From assembly GCF_029892485.1 (NCBI RefSeq), contig NZ_JARXVG010000019.1, positions 1 to 64,000 on the forward strand: a stretch of DNA of 64,000 nt. The letters run 5' to 3'. The notes beneath the pieces were generated by a model that saw only the letters and a program-made list of their open reading frames with translations, ran no database searches and was not told where the DNA came from. Below are positions 16,338 to 25,022 of the stretch, piece by piece. How positions within the stretch are numbered: the first letter of the stretch is position 1; every line of letters starts with the position of its first letter. This stretch comes from Variovorax boronicumulans (GTDB lineage: Bacteria > Pseudomonadota > Gammaproteobacteria > Burkholderiales > Burkholderiaceae_C). The position numbers were made by a program, and so were the translations under genes.

Positions 16338-16802
16338 ATGAAACACTGGATCAAACGCACTCTCTTCGGTTTCGCCGGCGCGGCGATGGTGGCTGGCAGC
16401 ATCGCCGGCTGTGCAGGCCAACGCCACGGCTGGGGCGGCGACAGCGCCGAGTTCCGCAGCAAGATGGTCGAGCGCGTGGGCAGCAAGCTCGAACTCGACA
16501 CCTCGCAAAAGCAGAAGCTCACCGTGCTGGCCGAGAAGCTGCAGGCGCAGCGCGAAGCCTTGCGCGGCGCGGGTGGCGCGGGGGATCCGCGTTCGCAGTT
16601 CAAGGCGCTGTTCGCGGGCAACAAGCTCGATCAGGCGGGTGCCACGCGGCTCATCGACGAGAAGACGACTGCGGTGCGCAACGGCAGCCCTGAAATCATC
16701 GCCGCCGCTGCCGACTTCTACGACAGCCTGAACGCCGCGCAGCAACAGAAGGTGCGCGACTTCATGGACCGCGGCGGACGTCGCTGGAGCCGTCATGGCT
16801 GA
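16338..16802 (+). CDS. Spy/CpxP-like periplasmic stress protein
   Basis: A 154-residue protein resembling the LTxxQ-type Spy/CpxP family of periplasmic chaperones and stress modulators. It has a lipoprotein-like signal (SIAGC, Cys25). The mature part is helical and contains KLELDTSQKQKLTVLAEKL and, later, SLNAAQQQKVRDFMD, the two helix-repeat positions of this family. It ends in an Arg/His/Gly-rich tail. Its last bases overlap the start of the DUF4260 gene (ATGGCTGA), and an OmpR-type regulator and kinase follow. That arrangement parallels cpxP-cpxRA, in which the chaperone gene reports to the two-component system. Confidence 0.85.
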   Translation: MKHWIKRTLFGFAGAAMVAGSIAGCAGQRHGWGGDSAEFRSKMVERVGSKLELDTSQKQKLTVLAEKLQAQREALRGAGGAGDPRSQFKALFAGNKLDQAGATRLIDEKTTAVRNGSPEIIAAAADFYDSLNAAQQQKVRDFMDRGGRRWSRHG

Positions 16803-17271
16803 GTCGGTCTCCGCGCGCGGACTCGTGACACGGCGTGCTCCGGCAGCTGTTTCATGGGTGACGCGGGCTGCGCCCGCGGCTGACGCATCGAACGCGGCCG
16901 CGGGCGGCGTTCGCACCCTGCTGCGGCTCGAAGGTGCGTTCGTGCTGGCCGCCGCGTTGGCTGCCTACACGCAGTTCGGTCTCGGCTGGGGCGTGTTCGC
17001 GCTCTGGCTGCTCGTGCCCGACCTCTCGCTGCTGGGCTACCTCGCAGGTCCGCGCGTCGGCGCGGCGCTCTACAACGCGGCGCACTCGTACCTCGGACCC
17101 GTCGCGCTGCTCGTGCTCGGTGTGCTCGCGGTCATGCCGTGGGCCGTGGCTGGCGCGCTGATCTGGTTCACCCACATCGGCCTGGACCGCGCACTCGGCT
17201 ACGGACTCAAGTACGCCTCGGGTTTCGGCCTCACGCACCTGGGCCGCATCGGCCGTGCCGATCCATGGTGA
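16795..17271 (+). CDS. DUF4260 family membrane protein
   Basis: A 158-residue inner-membrane protein. After a variable N-terminus of about 40 residues comes the DUF4260 core: LLRLEGAFVLAAALAAY, FALWLLVPDLSLLGYLAGPR, YNAAHSYLGP and WFTHIGLDRALGYGLKY, with about four membrane segments. The function of the family is unknown. It overlaps the Spy-like gene by eight bases and precedes the response regulator, so it is part of the same putative envelope-stress operon. Confidence 0.88.
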   Translation: MAESVSARGLVTRRAPAAVSWVTRAAPAADASNAAAGGVRTLLRLEGAFVLAAALAAYTQFGLGWGVFALWLLVPDLSLLGYLAGPRVGAALYNAAHSYLGPVALLVLGVLAVMPWAVAGALIWFTHIGLDRALGYGLKYASGFGLTHLGRIGRADPW

Positions 17272-17362
17272 TCCTGATCCCGACGTTGGCGGTGCGATGC
17301 CGACCGGTCTGATGGTGAGCGAAGTCATCCGCCACATGTTTGCCAGGAGGCACAATCCCGCC

Positions 17363-18070
17363 ATGCCGCGCATCCTGCTGATCGACGACGACGAACATCT
17401 CGCCGCGCCGCTGACCACCTACTTCGCACGCTTCGGTTGCACGCTCGAAAGCGCCGTGCGCCCGAGCGCAGGGCTCGCCATGCTGCGCGCCGGCCAGTAC
17501 GACGCGGCCATCCTCGATGTGATGCTGCCCGAGATGGACGGCTTTGCGCTGTGCCGCGAGATCCGCAAGGAAAGCGACATCCCCATCGTGATGCTCACCG
17601 CCCGCGGCGAGGTGATGGACCGCGTGGTCGGCCTGGAGCTCGGCGCCGACGACTACGTGCCCAAGCCCTTCGAGCCGCGCGAACTGGTGGCGCGGGTGCA
17701 GACCATCCTGCGGCGCCAGCGCAGCACGCCAGCCACGACGAATGGCAACGGCAACAACGGCACGCAGCTGCGCGTGTTCGACGGCCTCTCCATCGATCTC
17801 GACCGGCGCCAGGTGCTGCGCCATGGCGAGCGCATCGAGCTCACCGGCACCGAGTTCGAACTGCTCGCGCTGCTGGCGGCCGAGCCCGGCAAGGTCTTCA
17901 GCCGCGACGACATCCTGAACCGCCTGCGCGGCCACGAGGCCGAGCTCTACACCCGCGCGGTCGACATCGTGGTGAGCCGCCTGCGCAAGAAGCTGGAGCC
18001 GCTGGATTGCATCAAGACGCTGCGCAATGCCGGCTACGCGCTGGCCGTTGCACGCAGCGAGCCTGCATGA
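17363..18070 (+). CDS. OmpR-family response regulator
   Basis: A DNA-binding response regulator of 235 residues. The ATG at 17363, preceded by AGGAGG, gives MPRILLIDDDEHL. The receiver has the acidic pocket (Asp8-Asp9), phospho-acceptor Asp52 in AILDVMLPEMDG, Thr in VMLTARG and Lys in YVPKPFEPREL. The C-terminal winged helix contains ELTGTEFELLALLA and RAVDIVVSRLRKKL. It has the CpxR/RstA-like organisation and is translationally coupled to the kinase by an ATGA overlap. The two 44-bp elements upstream are the obvious candidate targets. Confidence 0.94.
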   Translation: MPRILLIDDDEHLAAPLTTYFARFGCTLESAVRPSAGLAMLRAGQYDAAILDVMLPEMDGFALCREIRKESDIPIVMLTARGEVMDRVVGLELGADDYVPKPFEPRELVARVQTILRRQRSTPATTNGNGNNGTQLRVFDGLSIDLDRRQVLRHGERIELTGTEFELLALLAAEPGKVFSRDDILNRLRGHEAELYTRAVDIVVSRLRKKLEPLDCIKTLRNAGYALAVARSEPA

Positions 18071-19461
18071 GATTCGGCGGAAGAGACCACCGCGAAGCGT
18101 GGCGCGAAATGGCCTGCCGCCGCGCGGAAATGCGCAGGCAATGGCACGCCCAGTGGCACGAGAAGGTGCAGGGCAAGCGCCGCTGGCGCCGGTCGCTGCG
18201 CGTTCGCCTGGTGATGATGTTCGTGCTGCTGGCGGTGGTAATGGCCGGCGTCTTCATGGGCGGCATGAAGAAGGCCTTCTCCACCGGCTGGGCCGAGGCG
18301 GCGAAGCCGATGCTGGTGGACTATGCCGACCGGCTCGTCGCCGAAATCGGCACGCCGCCCGACGTGGCGCGCGCGCAGGCGCTGGTGGCCCGGCTGCCGA
18401 TCACCATCCGCATCGTCGGGCCCACGGTCAACTGGGATTCCAACCCGGGCGGGTCGCACAGCCCCGGCGGCTGGATGCACGATCGCGAGGATGTGCTCGG
18501 CGGTGACAAGTGGTTCATCCGCCCGACGGCCGACGGCCACCGCGTCATCTTCGGCTGGGCGCCCAAGCTCTGGCAGCTCGCGCCGCGTGCGACCGGCTGG
18601 GCCACATTGGGCCTGCTGCTGTCGTGCGTGCTGCTGGGCTACGCCTATGTGAGCCGCCTGCTGCGGCCGCTGATCGACATCCGCGAAGGCGCGCAGCGCT
18701 TCGGCCGCGGCGAGTTCACCCAGCCGATTCCGGTGCGCCGCAACGACGACCTGGGCGACCTCGCGCAGCGCATCAACACCATGGCCGACGACATCCAGGC
18801 GATGCTCGATGCCAAGCGCGGCCTCTTGCTGGCGCTGAGCCACGAGTTGCGCTCGCCGCTCACGCGCGCCCGTCTCAATGCCGAGCTGCTGCCTGCCACG
18901 CCCGAGGGCCAGGCCGAGCGCGAAGCGCTGCTGCGCGACCTCAACGAGATGCGCGACCTGATCAGCGACCTGCTCGAAAGCGAGCGCTTGGCGAGCCCGC
19001 ATGCGGCGCTACAGCGAGAACCGGTCGACCTTGCGACGTTCGTGCGGCAGATCGTGGCCGAGATGCCCGGCGCGGAGAACGTGCACCTCGACCTTGCGGA
19101 AGGCCTGCCGCCGCATTCGATCGACCGCATGCGCATCCGCCTCCTGGTGCGCAACCTGCTGGACAACGCCCTGCGCTACAGCACCGAGGCGCCCCGGCCG
19201 CCGTGCCTGTCGCTGCGCGCAGTGGTGGACGGCAACGCGCAAGGCGTCGAACTCGAGGTGCGAGACCACGGCCCGGGCGTCGACGAAGCGCAGCTCGGGC
19301 GGCTTACCGAGCCCTTCTACCGGACCGACGGGGCACGGGCTCGGGCCACCGGCGGCGTCGGCCTGGGCATGTACCTGTGCCGGCTGGTTGCCGAGGCGCA
19401 CGGGGGCACGCTGACTGTGCGCAACGCGAATCCGGGCCTGCAGATCGTCGTGCGGATCTGA
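18067..19461 (+). CDS. Sensor histidine kinase
   Basis: The membrane kinase partner of the preceding regulator, 464 residues. A basic cytoplasmic N-terminus (about 40 residues) is followed by a first transmembrane helix (LVMMFVLLAVVMAGVFMG), a short periplasmic sensor of about 120 residues, a second helix (ATLGLLLSCVLLGYAYV), a HAMP domain, the H-box LLLALSHELRSPLTRARL with His259, and the ATPase boxes N (LVRNLLDNALRYS), G1 (VRDHGPGV) and G2 (GGVGLGMYL). It starts within the regulator stop codon. The short sensor and the Spy-like neighbour suggest envelope-stress sensing of the CpxA type, but the ligand is unknown. Confidence 0.93.
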   Translation: MRFGGRDHREAWREMACRRAEMRRQWHAQWHEKVQGKRRWRRSLRVRLVMMFVLLAVVMAGVFMGGMKKAFSTGWAEAAKPMLVDYADRLVAEIGTPPDVARAQALVARLPITIRIVGPTVNWDSNPGGSHSPGGWMHDREDVLGGDKWFIRPTADGHRVIFGWAPKLWQLAPRATGWATLGLLLSCVLLGYAYVSRLLRPLIDIREGAQRFGRGEFTQPIPVRRNDDLGDLAQRINTMADDIQAMLDAKRGLLLALSHELRSPLTRARLNAELLPATPEGQAEREALLRDLNEMRDLISDLLESERLASPHAALQREPVDLATFVRQIVAEMPGAENVHLDLAEGLPPHSIDRMRIRLLVRNLLDNALRYSTEAPRPPCLSLRAVVDGNAQGVELEVRDHGPGVDEAQLGRLTEPFYRTDGARARATGGVGLGMYLCRLVAEAHGGTLTVRNANPGLQIVVRI

Positions 19462-19564
19462 GCTCGCCCGGGGTGTTTTCCGCTGTCGCCTGTGCTACCA
19501 GCCGGCGCGATGGCCACGGCTACGATGCGCCTCCGTGCCAGCGTCCGTCAATCAAGGAGACACC

Positions 19565-20605
19565 ATGAGCAGCTCACTCACCAACCACCAGGTCCGCCTC
19601 GCCAAACGCCCCGAGGGCACAGCCACCCGCGAGAACTGGAAGTTCACCACCGAGCCCGTCGGCGAGCCGGCCGAGGGCGGAGTGCTGGTCAAGACGCTGT
19701 CGCTGTCGCTCGACCCCGCCATGCGCGGCTGGCTCAACGATGCCAAGAGCTACATCGCGCCCGTGGCCATCGACGAGGTGATGCGCGCCGGCGGCGTCGG
19801 CCGTGTCATCGCCTCGAAGAACCCGCAGTTCGCGGTGGGCGACACGGTGTACGGCACGCTGGGCGTGCAGGAATACATCCTCATTCCTGAAGACCAGATC
19901 AAGCGCAACGGCCTGGTCAAGATCGACCTGCAGGTCGGCACGATCACGCAGTGGCTCAACGTGCTGGGCATGCCCGGCATGACCGGCTATTTCGGCCTGA
20001 TGGACGTGGGCCAGCCCAAGGCGGGCGAAACGGTCGTCATCTCCGGCGCGGCCGGTGCCGTCGGCCAGACGGTGGGGCAACTCGCCAAGATCAAGGGTTG
20101 CCGCGTGATCGGCATTGCCGGCGGCGCCGCCAAGTGCGACTGGGTGGTCAAGGAGCTGGGCTTCGACGCCTGCATCGACTACAAGGCCGGCCCCGGCGCG
20201 GTGCGTGAAGGCCTCAAGGCCCATTGCCCCAACGGCGTGGACATCTACTTCGACAACGTCGGTGGCGAAATCCTCGATGCGGTGCTGGCACGGCTCGCAC
20301 GCAAGGCCCGCGTGATCATCTGCGGCGCGATCAGCCAGTACAACAACGCCAACAGCATGCCGGGCGCCGGGCCGAAGAACTACCTGAGTCTGCTCGTGAA
20401 CCGGGCGCGGATGGAAGGCATCGTGGTGTTCGACTACGCCGAGCGCTATCACATTGCCATCGCTGAACTCGCCGGATACCTGAAAGATGGCCGCATGAAG
20501 AGCAAAGAAGACGTGGTTACGGGCCTCGATACCTTTCCGGAAGCGCTCAATCGGCTCTTCAGCGGCGAGAACTTCGGCAAGCTTGTGCTGCAGATCGCCG
20601 AATAG
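19565..20605 (+). CDS. Zinc-independent MDR-family NADP-dependent oxidoreductase
   Basis: A medium-chain reductase of 346 residues of the leukotriene-B4 dehydrogenase/CurA group that reduces alpha,beta-unsaturated carbonyls with NADPH. The ATG at 19565 follows AAGGAGA. The nucleotide-binding loop is SGAAGAVGQTVGQLAKIKGC, and the family motif VDIYFDNVGGEILDAVL is present. The catalytic-zinc ligands of alcohol dehydrogenases are absent. It ends near FSGENFGKLVLQI, typical for the group. No operon partner is seen; 170 AT-richer bases separate it from the fimbrial operon. Confidence 0.92.
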   Translation: MSSSLTNHQVRLAKRPEGTATRENWKFTTEPVGEPAEGGVLVKTLSLSLDPAMRGWLNDAKSYIAPVAIDEVMRAGGVGRVIASKNPQFAVGDTVYGTLGVQEYILIPEDQIKRNGLVKIDLQVGTITQWLNVLGMPGMTGYFGLMDVGQPKAGETVVISGAAGAVGQTVGQLAKIKGCRVIGIAGGAAKCDWVVKELGFDACIDYKAGPGAVREGLKAHCPNGVDIYFDNVGGEILDAVLARLARKARVIICGAISQYNNANSMPGAGPKNYLSLLVNRARMEGIVVFDYAERYHIAIAELAGYLKDGRMKSKEDVVTGLDTFPEALNRLFSGENFGKLVLQIAE

Positions 20606-20632
20606 TTAAGCTTGTTTGCATTTGGGCGTTTG

Positions 20633-20686
20633 TCACGATCGGCGTGATAACACTGTCAACCACTGTTAAACGGCGATAAATGCCGT
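20633..20686 (+). promoter_or_regulatory. Inverted repeats in the fimbrial upstream region
   Basis: The 170-base gap before the pilin gene is AT-richer than its surroundings. It contains TCACG-N5-CGTGA (20633-20647) and ACGGC-N7-GCCGT (20670-20686), the latter followed by a pyrimidine-rich stretch. One may be an operator and the other a weak terminator of the oxidoreductase gene. No convincing -35/-10 pair was found. Confidence 0.35.
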
Positions 20687-20775
20687 CTTCTTGCTTCTTT
20701 GGGTAATTAAACTGCGGCCTGCCCTGCATAAGGCAGTCGCAATTCAGTTATTTCAATTCCTAGGGAACGCAAAAA

Positions 20776-21351
20776 ATGAAGAAGTCTGTACTCGTCAAGT
20801 TCGCAGCTCTGGCCGTGACCGGCGTCATGTCGCAAGGCGCTTTCGCCGCTGACGGGACCATCAATTTCACCGGTGAAATCGTCGACGCGCCTTGCTCGAT
20901 CTCCCCAAACAGCCAGAACCTGACCGTGCCGCTCGGCAAGGTTTCGCGTACGGTGTTCGGCAGTGTCACCGGCACCGGCGCGTCGGCCGTGAGCACCGCC
21001 ATCGTCGGCAAGAAGTCGACCCCCGCCAATTTCACGATCGACCTGCTGGGTTGCGGCGCAACCGCCAAGGGCGCCACCGTGACGTTCTCGGGCACGGCCG
21101 ATGCCGACAACGCGACCACTCTGCGCGTGGCCAATGCCGGTCAGGTTGGTGTATCCGCCGCTTCGGGCGTGGCGGTCGAGCTCGGCGATTCCGCCGGCAC
21201 CAAGATCCCGCTCGGCTCGCCATCGTCTGACTACGTCCTCGGCCTCGGCGACAACTCGCTGAAGTTCCAGGCTGCGTACGTTGCGACCAAGACCTCCGTG
21301 ATGTCCGGCCCGGCCAACGCGGTTGCGCAGTTCACGGTTGCCTACAAGTAA
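20776..21351 (+). CDS. Type 1-like fimbrial major subunit
   Basis: A pilin of 191 residues assembled by the chaperone-usher pathway. The signal peptide ends GAFA-AD at about residue 24. The mature protein starts ADGTINFTGEIVDAPCSISP, the normal donor-strand N-terminus, with two cysteines (about 40 and 92) for the pilin disulfide and a C-terminal beta-zipper ending AQFTVAYK. AGGGAA precedes the ATG. It is the first gene of a four-gene operon (pilin, chaperone, usher, tip adhesin). The 213-base gap to the chaperone gene is the longest in the operon and may hold RNA structure that lowers downstream expression. Confidence 0.93.
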   Translation: MKKSVLVKFAALAVTGVMSQGAFAADGTINFTGEIVDAPCSISPNSQNLTVPLGKVSRTVFGSVTGTGASAVSTAIVGKKSTPANFTIDLLGCGATAKGATVTFSGTADADNATTLRVANAGQVGVSAASGVAVELGDSAGTKIPLGSPSSDYVLGLGDNSLKFQAAYVATKTSVMSGPANAVAQFTVAYK

Positions 21352-21564
21352 ATAGGCGCGTCTGCGGCCCGCCGCCGGCCGGAGCGCACAGACGCTTCGC
21401 GCCGGTCGGCGATGCCGCTCCCGCTTGCACCGCGCTCGGACCTCCGCGTCTCCGCCGGCGCCGGCATCTCTCTTTTTTGCCCTTTCCGACGGCGCTCGAT
21501 GTGCGCCGCGGTGCTGGGGTGCGCTCGTTCCATGCGTTGGACCCGCGCCCAAGGATTCTTTTTT

Positions 21565-22350
21565 ATGTGCAGCAACCATCGCTTCCGCTGGGCTTTCGCC
21601 ATCCTGCTGATACTGGGCTTCCAGTGGCCGGCCGACGCCGGCGTGATGCTCGGCGGCACCCGCGTGATCCTCGGCGAGAGGGACCGCGAAGCCTCCATTC
21701 CGGTGAAGAACACCGGCACCTCGCCCTACGTGGTCCAGTCGTGGATCGACGCCGGCGAAGGCAAGAACAAGACCGCGTTGCTCGTCACGCCGCCGCTGTC
21801 GCGGCTGGACCCGGGCATGGAGAACATCCTGCGCATCATGCGCGTGGCCGGCGAACTGCCGGCCGACCGCGAATCGGTCTTCTGGCTCAACGTCAAGGAG
21901 ATTCCCGAGAAGTCGAACGAAGAGAACGTCTTGCAGATCGCGGTGCGCAGTCGCATCAAGCTGTTCTACCGGCCTTCGAAGCTTGCGGGCAAGTCCGAGG
22001 AATCGCGCGGGCAACTCAAGTGGGCTGTGAATGCCGGTGCCGAAGGGCAGGGCGCCGTGCTGAAGGTCGGCAATCCCACGGCCTACCACGTGACTTTTAC
22101 CGCGCTGAACATCAACAGCGGCCAGCAACTGATCAACGCCGACATGGTGCCGCCGTTCGGCGAGGCAAGCTATCCGTTGGACGCGGTGAAAACGCCGCAA
22201 GCGGTCCAGGTCAACTACACCACGCTCAACGACTACGGCGGCGAGACGCCCGAAGAATTCGTCAGGGTGCCCATGGGCGCCGAGCCCGTGGCCGTGAAGG
22301 CCGAGGTCGTCCCACCGCCGGTGCCTTCCACCGACAGCGCCAAGCGCTGA
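21565..22350 (+). CDS. Periplasmic fimbrial chaperone
   Basis: A PapD-like chaperone of 261 residues that caps pilins by donor-strand complementation. The ATG at 21565 follows AAGGAT. The signal peptide ends about residue 25 (PADA-GV). Conserved features are the N-terminal strand GTRVILGERDREASIPVKN with the pilin-anchoring arginine, and the IAVRSRIKLFYRPSKL segment with the anchoring lysine region. The second domain contains KVGNPTAYHVTF. The C-terminus is extended by a Pro/Val-rich tail. It lies between the pilin and usher genes. Confidence 0.93.
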   Translation: MCSNHRFRWAFAILLILGFQWPADAGVMLGGTRVILGERDREASIPVKNTGTSPYVVQSWIDAGEGKNKTALLVTPPLSRLDPGMENILRIMRVAGELPADRESVFWLNVKEIPEKSNEENVLQIAVRSRIKLFYRPSKLAGKSEESRGQLKWAVNAGAEGQGAVLKVGNPTAYHVTFTALNINSGQQLINADMVPPFGEASYPLDAVKTPQAVQVNYTTLNDYGGETPEEFVRVPMGAEPVAVKAEVVPPPVPSTDSAKR

Positions 22351-22370
22351 TACGCAAGAGCCGAACCGCC

Positions 22371-25022
22371 ATGCGCCGCTCACCCGCTCTTCGCGCGCCG
22401 TTCCAGCTGACCTTGTGCGCCACCTTGCTGGGCGCACTTGGTGCGCCCAGCCACGCACAGGAGCAGTTGGCCGGCTCCAGCTTCAACGAAGAATTCCTCG
22501 GCATCGGCGGCGACCAGCCGCATGCGGACCTCTCGCTCTTCTCCTTCGGCAACCGCGTGCTGGCGGGCAAGTACATGGTCGACGTGTCGCTCAACGAGCG
22601 CGTCACCGGGCAGACCGAGATCCGCTTCGCGGCCAAAGAGGGCAAGAACGACGCCGAACCCTGCCTCACGCGCGGCATGCTCGACGCGTGGGGTGTCAAC
22701 GTGGCGGTATTCCCCGAACTCGCGAACGCTCCTGACGAGGCCTGCATCGAATTGACCAAAATCATTCCCGATGCCGCGGTGACCTACAACGCCGGCAAGC
22801 AGCGCCTGTTCGTGAGCATTCCGCAGGCGGCGCTCAAGCGCTCGGCGCGCGGCGCGGTCGGTCCCGAGAAGTGGGACAAGGGCATCACCGCCGCCATGCT
22901 GGACTACCAGGTCAACTTCGCGCGCTACAGCGGGGACATTTACCGCAACGATCCGACGCCCGTGGGGACTCCGCAGAACGTGTTCGACGGCAACCCCTTC
23001 GCCGATCGCAACAAGACCCTGCAGCGCAACACGCTGTTCGCGGGCCTTCGCGCCGGCTTCAACCACGGCGACTGGCGCTTCCGCCATTTCTCTACCTACA
23101 ACCGCGGCATCGACGGCAAGAGCCGCTGGCAGGGCATCGGCACCTACATGCAGCGTGACATCGCCCCGATCAACGGTCGACTGCTGATTGGCGACGGCAA
23201 CACGCCCGGCAACTTCTTCGACAGCCTGCCGTTCCGCGGCGTGCAGCTTTCCTCCGACGACGCAATGCTGCCCGACAGCCAGCAGGGCTACGCGCCCACC
23301 ATCCGGGGCGTGGCGCAGACCAACGCACGCGTGACGGTGCGTCAGAACGGCTACGTCATCTACAGCACCTTCGTGGCGCCGGGTCCGTTCGTCATCGACG
23401 ACCTCTATCCCACCGCGTCGAGTGGCGATCTCGAAGTGAGCGTCGCGGAGGCCGACGGCCGCCAGACCCGCTACACACAGGCCTTCTCGGCCGTGCCCAC
23501 GCTGCTTCGCGAGGGCACGTGGCGCTATTCGGCCACTGTCGGCAAGTACCGCAACGGCTCCGACGGCGGCAGCGTGCTGGGCGTTCGGTCGTCGCTCTCC
23601 CAACCGGCCTTCATGCAGGCGACGCTCGCGCGCGGGCTGGGCAATGAGTTCTCGGTCTACGGAGGCGTCCTGATGGCGAGCATGTACCAGTCGCTGCTCG
23701 TGGGCATGGGCAAGAACCTGCGCGACTTCGGCGCCGTGTCGGTCGACCTGTCGAGCGCGCGCACCACCGACCGCACGCCCATCGACAGCGTGAAGACCTA
23801 TGACGGCCAGTCGGTGCGCTTCCTCTATTCGAAGTCGTTCCTCGGTTCGGGCACCAACTTCCGCGTGGCGGGCTACCGCTACTCGACCAGTGGCTATCGC
23901 ACCTTCCAGGAGGCAGTGCAGATGCAGGATCTGCGGCCCTTCGAGTCGTTCAACAGCCGCCGCAACGAAGTGCGGTTCGAGGTCTCGCAGCAGATCGGCG
24001 ACCTGGGCTCGCTGTTCGCATCTGCGCGCCAGCAAAGCTACTGGGGCACCAGCGCGAAGGACCGGCTGGTGCAACTGGGCTACTCGGGCAACTACAAGCG
24101 CTTCGGCTACAGCGTCTTCTACAACCACACCGCCAGCCTGAGCCGGCCTTCGGTGCGCCAGGTGATGTTCACGCTGAGCATTCCGCTGGGCGACACCAAC
24201 GCCAGTGCGATGTACACGGCCACCCGCGACAGCACCGGACGGGTCAACCAGCAGGCCAGCGTCTACGGCTCGGCCTTCGAGGACAGCCGCCTGACCTACA
24301 ACGTGACAGCCGGTGCCGCGAACCGGGGCGGCGGCAGCAGCGGCAGTGCGAGCGCGAGCTACCTGGCGTCCTTGGGCCGCTTCGACGTCGGCCACTCGCA
24401 GGGCAGCGGCTACGGGCAGAGCACCTTCGGCATCTCGGGCGGCGTGCTGGTCCACGGCGGCGGCGTCACGATGTCGCAGCCGCTGGGCGAGACCGTGGCG
24501 CTGGTGCTGGCGCCCAAGGCCTCTGGCGTCGGCTTCGAGTCTCAACCCGGCGTGGCGACCGACCGGGCCGGCAACGCGATCATTCCCAACCTCGCGCCCT
24601 ACCGCCTGAACCGCCTGGCCATCCGCACTGGCGACCTCGACGACACAGTGGAAGTGAAGAATGCCGCCACCGAGGTGGTGCCCACTCGCGGCGCCGTGGT
24701 GGTCGCGAAGTTCGAGACCTCGGTGGGCTTCCGCCTGCTGATGGTGCTCACCGACCTCAAGGGCCGCATGCTGCCGCTCGGCTCGAAGATCGAGAACGAG
24801 GCGGGCCAGGAGGTCGGCATCGTCGGTCCCGACGGCCAAGCCTTTGTGACTGGCGCGGGCAGCAGCGGCCAGTTGACCGTGCGCTGGGGCCAGGACAAGG
24901 CCGACCGATGTGTCGTGCCCTACAGCCTGCCAGATGAAAAGAACCCGCCGCCGATCCGCGAGCTGAACGGCCAATGCGCCGCCGCCGTGCCGGTCGTCGC
25001 GCAACCGAAGGGAACGGAATGA
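22371..25022 (+). CDS. Fimbrial outer-membrane usher (FimD/PapC family)
   Basis: The outer-membrane pore that polymerises and secretes pilins, 883 residues. The ATG at 22371 gives a signal peptide ending SHA-QEQL. The N-terminal chaperone-binding domain begins SFNEEFLGIGG and includes LAGKYMVDVSLN. The barrel and plug follow, with the family signatures NGRLLIGDGNTPGNFFDSLP-type and FRGVQLSSDDAMLPDSQQGY and the plug VRQNGYVIYSTFVAPGPF. The C-terminal domains end PIRELNGQC. Length is typical. The stop overlaps the adhesin ATG (ATGA). Confidence 0.95.
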   Translation: MRRSPALRAPFQLTLCATLLGALGAPSHAQEQLAGSSFNEEFLGIGGDQPHADLSLFSFGNRVLAGKYMVDVSLNERVTGQTEIRFAAKEGKNDAEPCLTRGMLDAWGVNVAVFPELANAPDEACIELTKIIPDAAVTYNAGKQRLFVSIPQAALKRSARGAVGPEKWDKGITAAMLDYQVNFARYSGDIYRNDPTPVGTPQNVFDGNPFADRNKTLQRNTLFAGLRAGFNHGDWRFRHFSTYNRGIDGKSRWQGIGTYMQRDIAPINGRLLIGDGNTPGNFFDSLPFRGVQLSSDDAMLPDSQQGYAPTIRGVAQTNARVTVRQNGYVIYSTFVAPGPFVIDDLYPTASSGDLEVSVAEADGRQTRYTQAFSAVPTLLREGTWRYSATVGKYRNGSDGGSVLGVRSSLSQPAFMQATLARGLGNEFSVYGGVLMASMYQSLLVGMGKNLRDFGAVSVDLSSARTTDRTPIDSVKTYDGQSVRFLYSKSFLGSGTNFRVAGYRYSTSGYRTFQEAVQMQDLRPFESFNSRRNEVRFEVSQQIGDLGSLFASARQQSYWGTSAKDRLVQLGYSGNYKRFGYSVFYNHTASLSRPSVRQVMFTLSIPLGDTNASAMYTATRDSTGRVNQQASVYGSAFEDSRLTYNVTAGAANRGGGSSGSASASYLASLGRFDVGHSQGSGYGQSTFGISGGVLVHGGGVTMSQPLGETVALVLAPKASGVGFESQPGVATDRAGNAIIPNLAPYRLNRLAIRTGDLDDTVEVKNAATEVVPTRGAVVVAKFETSVGFRLLMVLTDLKGRMLPLGSKIENEAGQEVGIVGPDGQAFVTGAGSSGQLTVRWGQDKADRCVVPYSLPDEKNPPPIRELNGQCAAAVPVVAQPKGTE